64,000 bases of DNA from an uncultured Brevibacillus sp. (GCF_947502445.1 NZ_CANMZW010000006.1:62001-126000), one strand, 5' to 3'; counted from the first letter of the stretch, positions 16,624-25,545 are shown. The notes: generated by a model not told the origin, from the letters alone. Numbers and translations: made by a program.

Positions 16624-18313
16624 TGATCTGAGTAATCTTTTAGATCCTGTAATTTTGGACAGGGGGAGGAAGTATTTACTAGCCGGGAATGTTCTCTTAG
16701 TTGAAGAAGTAGGCAATTTGATTTTTCGGGCGGAGGTTCGAGGTGGCGAACTATACGAGGTTTATGTAGAGCTAGATGAAGACGATTCTGTTCTTTCGCT
16801 AGAGTGTGAGTGTCCGTACGACTACGGGCCAATTTGCAAGCATCAGGCTGCGGTATTGCTCAAGTTACTAGAATGTACGTCTGTGCTACCAAAATCCGGG
16901 GAAAGTAATTTGCCACAGGGATCGCACCAGGAGCTGAGACAGTTGCTGGAAGCTGAGAGTAAAGGCAGTTTGATTACGTTGATTCTTTCACTTACGGCCG
17001 ATTCTGATGCTATTGAGCAGCAAGTCAGACTTTATGTCTCCAAAACCCAAGGTAACGACATGGTTGAGGAGTGCAGGAAGCTGATTCGAACATACATGAA
17101 CAATTACGTTGATAATGACGATTTCATTACTTGGAAAAATGTTGGAAAGGCGATTAAAGGCGCGGAATTGGCTCTCGAAAAAGCTCGGGAAGCCGCAGAT
17201 GATGCCAACTTAATAGAGGCCGTTAGAATCTACCTCTGCATCTTGGAGGAAATGACAGAAATGCTTCAAGTTGCGGATGACTCGAATGGTACGGTCGGTG
17301 TAGTCATTGAAGAATGTTTAGAACATATGCAAGAATTGACGATTGACAGCGATCACATCCAAAAGGGAGACCGTGAAGTGTTGTTCCGCTTGATATTGGA
17401 AGCATCGATGAAATCCCACTTTAAAGGTTGGCCGGATTGGCAGTTAGCTTTACTGGCAAATGCCTCTCATCTGGCGGTGGACGTTAAACTGCGAAAAGAG
17501 TGGAACGACCATGTATCCAGAATGGTTTCTGAAAAAAGTGGAGATGCCTGGAGTGACAATTATTTTGTTGAGAGAGTTGCCTTAATGCAATACTACCTTA
17601 TTCAAACATACGAAAGTGGGGATCAAGCAAGTGAATTCCTGAATCACCATCTCCACTTTTCAAGCTTCCGAGAAATAGCTATTCGGGATGCGCTGGAAAA
17701 CGGCAGCTACGATGTGGTCATACAATTGGCCGAAGAAGGAGAAGCACAGGATGATGTAAAAGGTCTGCTAGGGCTGGTTAAACGATGGAAACAGTACCGA
17801 TTTCAAGCCTATCGGGGTTCTGGACAAATTGACTTGCTGCGTAAACTTGGAGAGGTATTAGTATTGGATGGAGATTACTCGTACTACAAAGAGATCAAAG
17901 ACACATATCCGGCAGAAGAATGGTCGGCTGTTTATCGGAATATAATGCAAAAGTTAGAAAAAAAAACTTGGCATAGTGCAATTTACTCTCGGATTCTTGT
18001 GGAGGAAAAGGAAACAGCTTTGCTCTTGGAATATGTCAGGAAACGACCGTCCATGATTGTAGATTTCTATCCATATTTAAATGAGCAATTTTCGGAGCAA
18101 GTAAAGGAGCTGTTTCGAGAATACATTTTAGAACAGGCTACCCAATCAAGTACGAGGAAACACTACCAGAATATTTGCCGAATACTGCGAATCCTTCAGA
18201 AAGCGGGAGGAAACGAGGAGTCCAAACACATTGTGAATACGCTGCTTGCCAAGTATCCCAATAAATCTGCTTTTAGGGATGAATTGATGAAGTTACAAAA
18301 TAATAAAAGATGA
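16613..18313 (+). CDS. SWIM zinc-finger protein
   Basis: 566 residues. The SWIM motif near the N-terminus is CECPYDYGPICKHQ, with Cys65, Cys67, Cys75 and His77 as zinc ligands. It is followed by a long helical repeat region (about 100-566) rich in TPR-like helices. The GTG start has AAGGAAGTG upstream. SWIM domains bind DNA or proteins; long bacterial versions of this kind often accompany an SNF2-type partner, which is absent here. Its small upstream partner genes are broken, so it may be an orphan. Confidence 0.85.
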   Translation: MKLSDLSNLLDPVILDRGRKYLLAGNVLLVEEVGNLIFRAEVRGGELYEVYVELDEDDSVLSLECECPYDYGPICKHQAAVLLKLLECTSVLPKSGESNLPQGSHQELRQLLEAESKGSLITLILSLTADSDAIEQQVRLYVSKTQGNDMVEECRKLIRTYMNNYVDNDDFITWKNVGKAIKGAELALEKAREAADDANLIEAVRIYLCILEEMTEMLQVADDSNGTVGVVIEECLEHMQELTIDSDHIQKGDREVLFRLILEASMKSHFKGWPDWQLALLANASHLAVDVKLRKEWNDHVSRMVSEKSGDAWSDNYFVERVALMQYYLIQTYESGDQASEFLNHHLHFSSFREIAIRDALENGSYDVVIQLAEEGEAQDDVKGLLGLVKRWKQYRFQAYRGSGQIDLLRKLGEVLVLDGDYSYYKEIKDTYPAEEWSAVYRNIMQKLEKKTWHSAIYSRILVEEKETALLLEYVRKRPSMIVDFYPYLNEQFSEQVKELFREYILEQATQSSTRKHYQNICRILRILQKAGGNEESKHIVNTLLAKYPNKSAFRDELMKLQNNKR

Positions 18314-18628
18314 GGTCTTTACAGTCAACAATGCGGAAATCCATTAACCGGCAACCAAAAACAACTTCTCGCTGCTTAATAACCAGTGAGGCGCTACCAT
18401 TCCATCGCCCATGTGGCATGACTAGCGCTCAACTTTAGTGGGATACGCCGGAGGCTTCCGCCTGGGTCAAAGGAAGAAGACGAATCAGGTTAGGTAACGG
18501 GTCAGCGCGTCACTCCGCGAATCCGGTGCCGAAATTGAAATGAGTGACTGCGCTCGGAGATGCTCATGTATCGCTGTTTCACCCTGCGGGTACAGGTCGG
18601 ACGGGGGTTCGAATCCCCCGCCTCCACC
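18314..18628 (+). ncRNA. ssrA: tmRNA (ssrA) 3'-two-thirds fragment, 5'-domain missing
   Basis: From 18350 the sequence reads as a tmRNA tag, GGC AAC CAA AAA CAA CTT CTC GCT GCT TAA TAA (GNQKQLLAA, stop, stop). Next come the pseudoknot region with strong stems (GAGGCGCTA/TAGCGCTC, AGGC-TTCC-GCCT, CGCG/CGCG), the segment GATGCTCATGTATCGC, and a perfect T-arm GGGGGTTCGAATCCCCC. It ends with the acceptor strand CGCCTCCACC. The 5' acceptor strand and D-like domain are absent: the SWIM gene ends at 18313, and nothing like the usual GGGG...ATTCGAC start precedes the tag. It is therefore a 3' remnant from integration at ssrA, not a functional gene. Confidence 0.8.
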
Positions 18629-18638
18629 TTACATATCA
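18617..18638 (+). repeat. ssrA 3'-end direct repeat, attachment-site-like (copy 2)
   Basis: Identical over 22 bases to 15728-15749. The two copies bracket the SWIM segment (15.75-18.63 kb), which could be one integrated unit. Confidence 0.65.
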
Positions 18639-18642
18639 ATGA

Positions 18643-18667
18643 AAAGTCGCCTTTGGGCGGCTTTTTT
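18643..18667 (+). terminator. ssrA-type terminator
   Basis: AAGTCGCC pairs with GGCGGCTT (8 bp with one G-U), short loop, then TTTTTTG. It follows the tmRNA fragment directly. Confidence 0.8.
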
Positions 18668-18782
18668 GTACAAGGATGCGATTTTATAAATCTGAAAGGA
18701 CGGGAGGTTTTTCCGCGAGGGAGGTAGGTGACTATATAGCTTATGTTGTCAGCTGAAAATTCTAACTCTTTTTAAAAGAGGT

Positions 18783-19574
18783 TTAACGCCTGGGAATAAA
18801 CTTAGTATGATGCGACGCCAGATAAATTTGCAAGTAATCAGAAAAGTTGGTCTCATTGAGCTCACGCGTTCGTGTCCATTCAAACAATCGGAAACTTTCC
18901 ATAAACGAATAAAATTGATGTTCTTTTAGAAGTTCGACGATTAAATTGTTTTTTGCACAGACTGATTTTGATTTTTCATCGGGTTCATTTAAAATAATAG
19001 TCCGAACAAACCCAAGCAACAAGTCTGTTAATTCTAAGCCTATTTCCTGGCCTTTCGGTATTAATCGGCTTGAGACTACTCTAAATTGTTCACCACGATA
19101 TATGGATTGAACATTTAATTGTTCTTTTATGGTATCGTTAAGACGTATATCTCTATATTCTGTTGATTCTTCGATACAAATATTAGCTTCAATTGAAGCG
19201 TTTTTACCATAGCCACGTAATAAACCGTAAATTAAACGCTCAGGGAATTTAGAATACACAATTTGCGAAATGATTGTTTGAGGAGCACCATTGTTTAGAA
19301 TAGTGTAATCATAATTAATTACATTAAACTTGAGCATTTTACGGTGTAGAGCAACTAATATCATTATTTCTCTGATGTTGTCTCTGATTCGGGAATCTCC
19401 AGTAAAGCCGACCCAGTGGAACCTAATTTCCCCATCACGTAATTTTTGACTCCAACTTTGAAACTTTTCAGACTCATATAGATCAGAAGGAACAGAGAAT
19501 CCACCCATTAAATTAGGTTTATTATTTCTTTTTCCACTTTCATCAAAAAAAATTCTGAGTGCTACATCATTCAT
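18783..19574 (-). CDS. DUF3800 domain protein
   Basis: About 263 residues. The diagnostic N-terminal FFDESG motif (residues 9-14) is followed by GGFSVPSDLYESEKFQSW, and a C-terminal helix DLLLGFVRTIILN completes the DUF3800 (PF12686) pattern. The family is thought to adopt an RNase-H-like fold, with the early Asp as a probable active-site residue. I place the start at the ATG ending at 19574, with AAGGGTGAT just upstream. A strong promoter driving a small RNA points the other way 25 bp upstream. Conserved RNA motifs adjacent to DUF3800 genes are known, so the two probably form one system. Confidence 0.85.
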   Translation of the reverse strand: MNDVALRIFFDESGKRNNKPNLMGGFSVPSDLYESEKFQSWSQKLRDGEIRFHWVGFTGDSRIRDNIREIMILVALHRKMLKFNVINYDYTILNNGAPQTIISQIVYSKFPERLIYGLLRGYGKNASIEANICIEESTEYRDIRLNDTIKEQLNVQSIYRGEQFRVVSSRLIPKGQEIGLELTDLLLGFVRTIILNEPDEKSKSVCAKNNLIVELLKEHQFYSFMESFRLFEWTRTRELNETNFSDYLQIYLASHHTKFIPRR

Positions 19575-19598
19575 AATGATCACCCTTGTGTTTTGTCG

Positions 19599-19628
19599 TT
19601 GACTATAGGCAACGGCATTTTGTATAAT
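19599..19628 (+). promoter_or_regulatory. Strong sigma-A promoter of the small RNA
   Basis: TTGACT (19599-19604), an 18-bp spacer and a perfect TATAAT (19623-19628). No ORF follows before the terminator at 19730-19755. Confidence 0.8.
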
Positions 19629-19634
19629 ACGGAT

Positions 19635-19755
19635 ACAAACATTTCCCTCTTTCCATGAGATAGCGGGGCTTGTTTTAGAAGGAAAGCCACTCCTTCCTTG
19701 GATCGCGTGGCTCTTCGAAATATTAAATAAACTACCTTAGGGTAGTTATTTTTTT
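19635..19755 (+). ncRNA. Putative small RNA divergent from DUF3800
   Basis: A transcript of about 120 nt is predicted from a near-consensus promoter to a classic terminator, with no usable reading frame (the only ATG is followed by AGA TAG). Pairing is seen in GGCTT/AAGCC, AAGGA/TCCTT and AGCCAC/GTGGCT. Weinberg and colleagues (2017) described several structured RNA motifs named after neighbouring DUF3800 genes; the placement here fits that association, but I cannot say which motif it matches. Confidence 0.6.
19730..19755 (+). terminator. Terminator of the small RNA
   Basis: AACTACC, loop TTAG, GGTAGTT, then ATTTTTTT. Confidence 0.85.
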
Positions 19756-19948
19756 AGAATTCTTCATATCTGTACATCTACGATGCTTACATTCCCATTA
19801 TACTGCTATTTTACTGTAGGTAATTAGTCATGTAAATTCTTAAAAACCATTTCAGTTTTTTGGAAGTGGTTTTTTTATTTTCACTGCTATAACTATTTCG
19901 GAAAATGTTAATACTGATCGCATCTAAGAGGATTTGGAGTGAATTGAA

Positions 19949-20166
19949 ATGAGTGCGATCAATTATGAAGAAAAAATGACTGAGTATCGTCAATTTATTG
20001 AGGGAAACTCCCGGTTTTAAAGATAAACGATCGGAGAGTTAAGAATGCAATACAGGTGAAGAACTATTGGGATAAGGCGAAGAGTCTTCAAAAATCTCTT
20101 CATTCAGTAAGAAGGCCGATGGTAGAAGCGACTAAAATGGGAGAAAAAAACGTTTACTATTTGTAG
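19949..20166 (+). pseudogene. Frameshifted small gene of unknown function
   Basis: The frame from the ATG after GGAGTGAATTGAA reads MSAINYEEKMTEYRQFIEG and ends shortly after. The adjacent frame continues with LPVLKINDRRVKNAIQVKNY and on to a TAG at about 20166. The junction near 20010 is a one-base shift. The combined product of about 75 residues is basic and helical. Its family is unknown. Confidence 0.4.
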
Positions 20167-20331
20167 CTAAGGGAAGCTAAGCCGTTGTTGATTTATGTCT
20201 TAAGTTCAACCTTCTTGAATTTTCAAGGTGTTTTGATCACGATTACTTTGGTTCTCCTTTAGGGACATTTTGAATATAGTAAGGTGTATTACTAATTCTT
20301 ATTCAGAAGTCTTAGGAATTCTTTAAAGACA

Positions 20332-20495
20332 GCTTAATTACCAGTGAGGCGCTACCATTCCATCGCCCATGTGGCATGACTAGCGCTCAACTTTAGTGGG
20401 ATACGCCGGAGGCTTCCGCCTGGAGCCGAAGGAAGAAGATCAATTAGGCTAGGTAACGGGTCAGCGCGTCACTCTGCGAATCCGGTGCCGAAAGT
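20332..20495 (+). pseudogene. ssrA: tmRNA (ssrA) internal fragment
   Basis: From GCTTAATTACCAGTGAGG this stretch is nearly identical to 18374-18535, covering the tag stop, the pseudoknot stems and GTGCCGAAA. It then breaks off where an IS3-family transposase end begins. The ssrA-type terminator reappears right after the IS end (from 20641). The IS therefore sits inside, or replaced, the 3' end of a second ssrA copy. Confidence 0.75.
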
Positions 20496-20643
20496 GAGGA
20501 AGTGAAACATGCTGTCCAACGTTACATCCAATTCTACAACCAGGAACGCTTTCAACAAAAATTAAACAACCTAAGTCCATTTGAATATCGGACTCAGGCT
20601 GCTTAAATGTGCTTTTTTATTACTGTCTACTTGACAGGGGTCA
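20496..20643 (+). mobile_element. IS3-family insertion sequence, 3'-terminal remnant
   Basis: The frame 20496-20606 encodes the C-terminus of an IS3/IS150-type OrfB transposase, with YIQFYNQERFQQKLNNLSPF and the ending EYRTQAA. About 20 bases after the stop lies the terminal inverted repeat TGTCTACTTGACAGGGGTCA (20624-20643). The remainder of the element, including the DDE catalytic core, is absent. Confidence 0.85.
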
Positions 20644-20668
20644 CTTCATTGAAGGTGGCTTTTTTTAT
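20641..20668 (+). terminator. ssrA-type terminator left behind the IS remnant
   Basis: CACTTC and GAAGGTG pair around ATT, followed by GCTTTTTTT. Sequence and position match the terminators after the other ssrA fragments (15755, 18643). Confidence 0.6.
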
Positions 20669-21168
20669 TTTTTCAGGCATCCTCGCTATACAAGAAGCGT
20701 AAAGCATCGCTGATGAACTACGTATATTAGTGATCTTTCAATGCACAGCGAGGAAACGCATGTTCTATTCGCGTCGTTTAGCGCAAGGATTACGACGTGT
20801 ATTAGCTAAGACGGTTCCAACATTATTCCATAACCTGATTTGAAAACTGCACACCGATTTAGATCACCTTCGTTTCCCACTGGATGGAAACTCTGCTTAC
20901 GTATTTTGCATCCAGTCCATAGATGTCCTCAGGATTGGATACTTCACTGTCCAATAGAGCAATCAACGTCTGCACATCATACCTCACAGAGTCATTTGCT
21001 GGTCTTCGCGAAACTGTTTGCACATGAAGAATACCGGATTTTCCATGGTTTACTTGAAAATTTTTTGAATGCGAGGGAAAGTTTTCCTGGGGAAATTCGT
21101 CATACCTAAGTGAACAAACAAAAAGGCAGGAGCTGCGCAGCACAACCTTTTTGGATGGGAGGGTCATT
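20669..21168. other. Gene-poor stretch with a duplicated coding remnant
   Basis: About 500 bases without an intact gene. The segment 20748-20820 is clearly related to 24895-24970: both encode, in the same frame, H-S-(D/E)-E-x-x-VLF...SA-x-ITTCI. Stops and frameshifts follow in both. The original gene is not recognised. Confidence 0.4.
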
Positions 21169-21738
21169 ATGCAGGACGATCAGGAGATCATTGAACGTGT
21201 TCTGCAAGGAGATAAACAGGCCTTTGGCGAGATTATCGACAGGTATAGAAGCAAGGTTTTTTCTCTTCTGCGAAAAATGCTGGGCAATTCGCAGGACACG
21301 CAGGATATTGCGCAAGAGGTATTCCTCAAGGCATATAGCCATTTGCCATAATACGATCGAAATCGAAGCTTCTCAGCTTGGTTATACAGGATCGCAGCTA
21401 ATCGTTGCCTCGATGAACTGGGCAAGCGGAAGCGAACCCCGAGCAGAATCGGCATTGAATTTGAGCCGGTTCAGGTGGACACGCCGGAAACTGTTTATCT
21501 GAAAAAGGAACGAGAAATCGGGCTGCAGGAACGGATTCAGGGGCTCGATAAGGATTACCGTGTCGTGTTTATCTTGCGGTATCTTCAGTTTTTAAGCTAC
21601 CAGGAGATCGGAGAACGATTGTCGCTTCCGGTGAGTACCGTGCAGATGCGTCTATACCGCGCTCGAAAAAAGCTGCGGGAATGCTTGAGCGATCTAGAAG
21701 GAAGGGAGGGGTTGATCTATGGAATGCATGAGGTCTAG
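21169..21738 (+). pseudogene. ECF sigma factor gene with a premature stop
   Basis: The ATG at 21169 (GGGAGGGTC upstream) opens a normal ECF sigma-70 factor. Region 2 contains KQAFGEIIDRYRSKVFSLL and DIAQEVFLKAYSHLP; an in-frame TAA at 21349-21351 then interrupts, and the same frame resumes with YDRNRSFSAWLYRIAANRC. Region 4 has YQEIGERLSLPVSTVQMRLY, ending at 21738. One C-to-T change from CAA would create this stop, and everything else looks intact, so inactivation may be recent. It overlaps the downstream anti-sigma gene, which is also broken. Confidence 0.8.
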
Positions 21739-22870
21739 GCAGTTGATCACATATCTGGATAACCAGCTGTCAATAATACAAAGCCGGCAATTGGAACAGC
21801 ATCTGGAGAACTGCATGTTTTGCCAAGAGCAGCTGGCGCAGTTGATCGACCAAATCGATGACTTTGACGATACGGTTGGGTACGCATCGCCGGATGACGA
21901 GTTTAAGCAAAAAATCATAGACAAGATTGTCCCTTGTGCGCAGGTAAGTCAACCGCCCTTCGCGGATATGCGGCAAATCACACGTAAACAAATGGATTGG
22001 AAAGGAAGGAGCATTGATATTATGAAGAAAATGTCGATTGCAGTAGCTGGTTTAACTATCGCGGTAACGCTCGGAACTTTCGTCTCGCCAACCTTTGCGA
22101 ATTATGTAAAAAGCTTGTTCAACACGGAAAACGCTGATCCGGGCATGAAGCAGGCCGTAGAGAAAGGGCTTGTTAAGCCGCTTGATCTGAAGGTGACTGA
22201 TCAAAACATCACGCTGACGGTGAAAGAGGTTCTGGCTGATACAATGCGGATTGCGGTAGTCTGCGAGGCGAGGGATCAGGACGGTAAACCGATTGATCTG
22301 GATGAAGACAGCGATATTGATTTTTCATCAAGGACAAGATGGGGGCCCCATTGATTGATCCAAACGAAGGAGGATGGACATTCGGAAAAACTGGAGATTA
22401 TCTCATAATTGAAAGGGAATTGACGGAAGTGATCACAGGGGAAATCCAGCTACCCGATGAACTTGCTGTGCAAATCGGTATCACTAAAATTCTCGGTAAA
22501 GAAGGGAATTGGGTGATCAATGTCCCGGTTGATATGGCCAAGGCCAAAATGGCGACCAAAATAGTGGCCATTAATATGCAATATACGAGTCCCTAAGGAT
22601 TGGTAATCGATCTGCAACGGGCCGATTTTTCGCCAAGCGCAACTCTGCTTACATTGCAAACGAAATTGACGCCTGAAGGCGAACCGTTTATGCCCTACTG
22701 GCTTGGTCAAAAGGTTCAAAGCTACGATATCGCTTATGAGCTTGTCGACAAAAATGGCAAGGTTGTAGCTGCGTGGGATGATCTTCCAGAAAGAGAGCTA
22801 AGCATCGAGAAAAACGTGATTATTAACGGGATCCACGGTAGCAGAGAGGACTCTGTCAGGTTGCAGCTTC
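21719..22870 (+). pseudogene. DUF4179 zinc-finger anti-sigma factor, broken
   Basis: The first 200 residues show an anti-sigma zinc-finger region with QHLENCMFCQEQLAQL (His-x3-Cys-x2-Cys), then a TM segment near 110-130 (MSIAVAGLTIAVTLGTFV) and the start of a DUF4179-like extracytoplasmic domain. The frame shifts near 22335, continues to a TAA at 22594-22596, and resumes in that same frame from 22600. Similarity fades near 22870, where a minus-strand fragment begins. It overlaps the broken ECF sigma gene by 20 bases, so the whole signalling pair is dead or decaying. Confidence 0.75.
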
Positions 22871-23104
22871 TATGTACGACCAGTTCTCCCTCGGATTCAA
22901 CATAATCTGTTTGAGTTCAGAGGTTGTTAATTGATTACTGTATTCTTCCTCTTTAAATTCCTCATAAACAGATTTCATACGCAAATCTTCTTCTTCGATT
23001 AGCATGCATAATCCTCTGAAGATAACTTTCCGTAGCCTAGTGCAATCATCCATGTTTGAATCTGACCCACTTGAACTATACCACCTATCCCGCAAATAAT
23101 GCAT
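22856..23104 (-). CDS. Short hypothetical ORF, possibly a fragment
   Basis: 82 codons at most, acidic and helical (for example EEEDLRMKSVYEEFKEEEYS), with no recognised motif and no convincing ribosome site. Its 3' end coincides with the point where the anti-sigma pseudogene loses similarity, so it may be a truncated gene joined by a rearrangement. Included with low confidence. Confidence 0.3.
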   Translation of the reverse strand: MHYLRDRWYSSSGSDSNMDDCTRLRKVIFRGLCMLIEEEDLRMKSVYEEFKEEEYSNQLTTSELKQIMLNPRENWSYIEAAT

Positions 23105-23136
23105 CCCTCACAAAAGGTGAGGGTTGAAAAATATAA

Positions 23137-23967
23137 TTAAACCCGTCTCCTTGAGGCATTGCGGATTAGTGAGATGCGAGTAAATGCTGCTTCTTCTGCT
23201 TCGCGATCTATTTCTTTAATGTCTTCGTCAGTTAGATGGAATTCTTTCTTTAAGTTTGTTAAAGTTCTATCTTCTGGTTGATTACTATTTAGCCACTCAT
23301 AGAAATCATCTTCCCCAATATAATCTATTAAAACTTGATCAATGAAATATTCAGGATCATCATAACTTTCATGATCGTGGCTATCATGATCACTATCATC
23401 TGACATTAGTGCAAAGCGATTGAAATAGTTTGGCCAAAAATGTTCTGGATTGATTGTATCTCCGAAGGAAGGGGTATCGGTCGCCATATTATTTACATCA
23501 AAGTGTAAGTGGTAACCTCTCCCATTCGCCTCTCCAGGTGCACCTGTATTTCCGGATACTCCAATTTTTTCCCCTCTACTAACGACTTCATACTTTTTAA
23601 CTGAATAGCTATCTGAATGTAGATATCTAGTAAATAATTTATTTCCATAGGGATCTCTATCGTCCTGTTTAATTGTCACAAACTTAATTGGGTCCCTTGA
23701 ATAGATACCTACCGCAAGAACTTGACCATCAGCAACAGAATAAACTGGTTAAAATTTTACGCCAATATCGATTCCTTTGTGTTTAGTACCACCGGGTTCT
23801 AGGTCACGATAATATCCAGTAATTTTTTTACTAGTAGTTGGCCATTTCCATCCCAACTCAGAATATGGATCATCAGGTATAGACATCGGTGTTACATTAT
23901 TCGTTTGGGCAAAAGCATTACCACTAATACCAAGTGAAATTACTGTAATTATAATTTTACAATTATT
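23137..23967 (-). pseudogene. M23 (LytM-type) peptidase gene with an in-frame stop
   Basis: Reading the minus strand leftwards, a hydrophobic signal-like segment (IIITVISLGISGNAFAQ) precedes a LytM domain. It has the zinc-binding HKGIDIG, then an in-frame TAA (complement of 23749-23751), then PVYSVADGQVLAVG, a central part with KIGVSGNTGAPGEANGRGYH and the HLHFDV motif. The last 85 residues are an acidic, His/Asp-rich tail. Apart from the single stop the domain is complete. The start codon is unclear. A secreted cell-wall endopeptidase was probably encoded. Confidence 0.7.
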
Positions 23968-24358
23968 TGTAAAATTATCAATATGTTTTTATTATGACTC
24001 ACTATATATTATTGTTTGGGCTTATTATTTTCAGAAGACTGGCGGAGTTTTCCTTATTCTCACTTCTTCCACATACAACCGGCCACGGCTTACCGAAACC
24101 GCCCGATATCCGTCGTTTAGAGATATCGAAGCAAATGGAGGTGTATAGTTAATGAGCGATAGAAAGCATAACACCGAAGCTTCACACAGCCAGTAGCCCC
24201 AAGTATGTCTGTTTTGCGTTTTCTTATCGAAGGACATCTTTTATGGAGAGGTTTAGAAAATGCAAAATAGACCGCTCTAGCCGTTTTTAAGATGTTTGTT
24301 GTGACAGATATAACACAAACGCAAATATAAGCGTATTGTTCTCGAAGCTAGACAATGT
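23968..24358. other. Intergenic region without a recognisable gene
   Basis: About 390 AT-rich bases between two broken cell-wall hydrolase genes. No ORF with coding character and no RNA gene could be supported. Confidence 0.3.
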
Positions 24359-24385
24359 AAAAAGCCCTCAAATTAGAGGGCTTTT
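24359..24385. terminator. Bidirectional terminator
   Basis: AAAAGCCCTC and GAGGGCTTTT flank AAATTA. It lies 20 bases downstream of the minus-strand amidase remnant. Confidence 0.75.
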
Positions 24386-24405
24386 CCAAAGATCAACGAC
24401 TGTTT

Positions 24406-24890
24406 TTATTGGAAATATTCACGAAGACCCGCACGTACACCGCGAGCAAAATCACGAGCCGCTGCTTTCAACGTTGTTCCGAGGTTTTCCATTGCAGTTT
24501 CGTTAGAAATAAGGGCTTCCGCAAAGCCTTTATCTTGTGTACGGGTTGCAGCATCGATTGTTTCTGTTCCTGTGGCTGTTGAATTTCCGGAATTAAAGTG
24601 AATATTAATTACCGCGTCAACTTTTTTATTCTGTCTCATTTTCCAGCGATCATCAAGTCCTACCTTGGAATCGTCATCCCTTGTCATATAAACAATTGCT
24701 CCAAATCCTCTAAGGAAGTAGCAACAGATTCTGCAAACATTAGGTTCAAGTCTTTCTCATAAATGGTCTTTCCATTCAGTGTTCCGGTTGCTCCACTCTG
24801 CGAACCACCATGACCTGGGTCAATCAAAAACTTCAATCCATCAATACTCATATGTTGTTGGTATGACTGCACTTCTGGATGTTTGATCAA
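24406..24890 (-). pseudogene. N-acetylmuramoyl-L-alanine amidase (Amidase_3), frameshifted and truncated
   Basis: Two overlapping minus-strand frames join near 24690 into one amidase_3 domain. The first has GLKFLIDPGHGGSQSGATG with the zinc His, then YEKDLNLMFAESVATSLEDL. The second has VYMTRDDDSKVGLDDRWKMR, VDAVINIHFNSGNS with the second His, and GFAEALISNETAMENLGTTL. The N-terminal signal and wall-binding modules are missing, and a repeated gene remnant abuts the 5' end. The product would have cleaved the amide between MurNAc and the stem peptide. Confidence 0.75.
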
Positions 24891-25410
24891 TCATAGCGAT
24901 GAACCTCGTGTTCTATTCGAGCCGGCTAGCGCAATGATTACGACGTGTATTCGGCTACGACGGTCTTTTCTTACAGCGTTGTATCGCCTAACTTGAACTG
25001 CATGACGATGTGTATCAACTTGGTTTCTCTCTGAATGAATGGGCTGTTGATGGTAGTGCAGAGCACTTCCCGATTACAGTTAATTACAGAAGTTTACATT
25101 AATGGAGTTTTAGAAAGTGTAATTGGATTATTTGGTAAAATCGGGATAGTCAACAATGGGCTATGCCACTCGGGCAGAAGCAGAAGTGATTACGAGGGCA
25201 GAAATCAAGTTGTCTCAGTTTTTCAATGTGATAAGGGAACCAATGTCACTAGGGAGGGAAAGACTACTCGTCTTAATCAGTACAAAAATGAACAAACATT
25301 CACAGAAGGAGCGTAAACTTATGAAATACTAACTGTAAAAACGTAATCGCGGTGCTTGGAGCTTTTACATGGCAAGCGCGGAAAAAGTGTACGAAGCCTC
25401 TCACTATACA
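24891..25410. other. Gene-poor stretch with the second copy of a coding remnant
   Basis: 24895-24970 matches 20748-20820 in sequence and in reading frame. The continuation encodes pieces such as ELHDDVYQLGFSLNEWAVDG before stops appear. No intact gene is present up to the leader repeat at 25411. Confidence 0.35.
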
Positions 25411-25545
25411 GCGTGATTATTTCGGTAATTCAAAGCGTGCCAGTGTGAATCTGGGACGTTTTTTATTTGTTAAATAAACGAACGTATGATCCTGTATTTG
25501 TTTCGATTTTTTGTGGTGACATGGAACTAATTAGAAAGGCGGAAT
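25411..25545 (+). repeat. Duplicated leader (copy 1) with a terminator-like hairpin
   Basis: About 135 bases closely related to 38473-38602. It contains CGTGCCAG-TGTGAAT-CTGGGACG-TTTTTT, a hairpin with a U-tract, then AACGTA with neighbouring GAAC, and ends in GAACTAATT(A/G)GAAAGGCGG, which supplies the ribosome site of the sigma-like gene. CGAACGTATGATCC (about 25478-25491) matches the Bacillus LexA-box consensus at 12 of 14 positions, but this is only suggestive. Confidence 0.6.

Noticed and set aside
18374..18545. Multi-copy structured repeat first considered as a HEARO/omega RNA or a group II intron piece
   Set aside because: The tag reading frame ending in LAA with TAATAA, the T-arm GGTTCGAATCC and the acceptor end CCTCCACC identify it as tmRNA sequence.
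18593..18628. T-arm and acceptor end taken as a tRNA gene
   Set aside because: No anticodon arm or 5' acceptor strand lies at tRNA distance; the segment is continuous with the tmRNA fragment.
25478..25491. LexA box upstream of the sigma-like gene
   Set aside because: It matches 12 of 14 consensus positions, but the duplicate leader at 38.5 kb matches only about 10, so it is not reported as a site.
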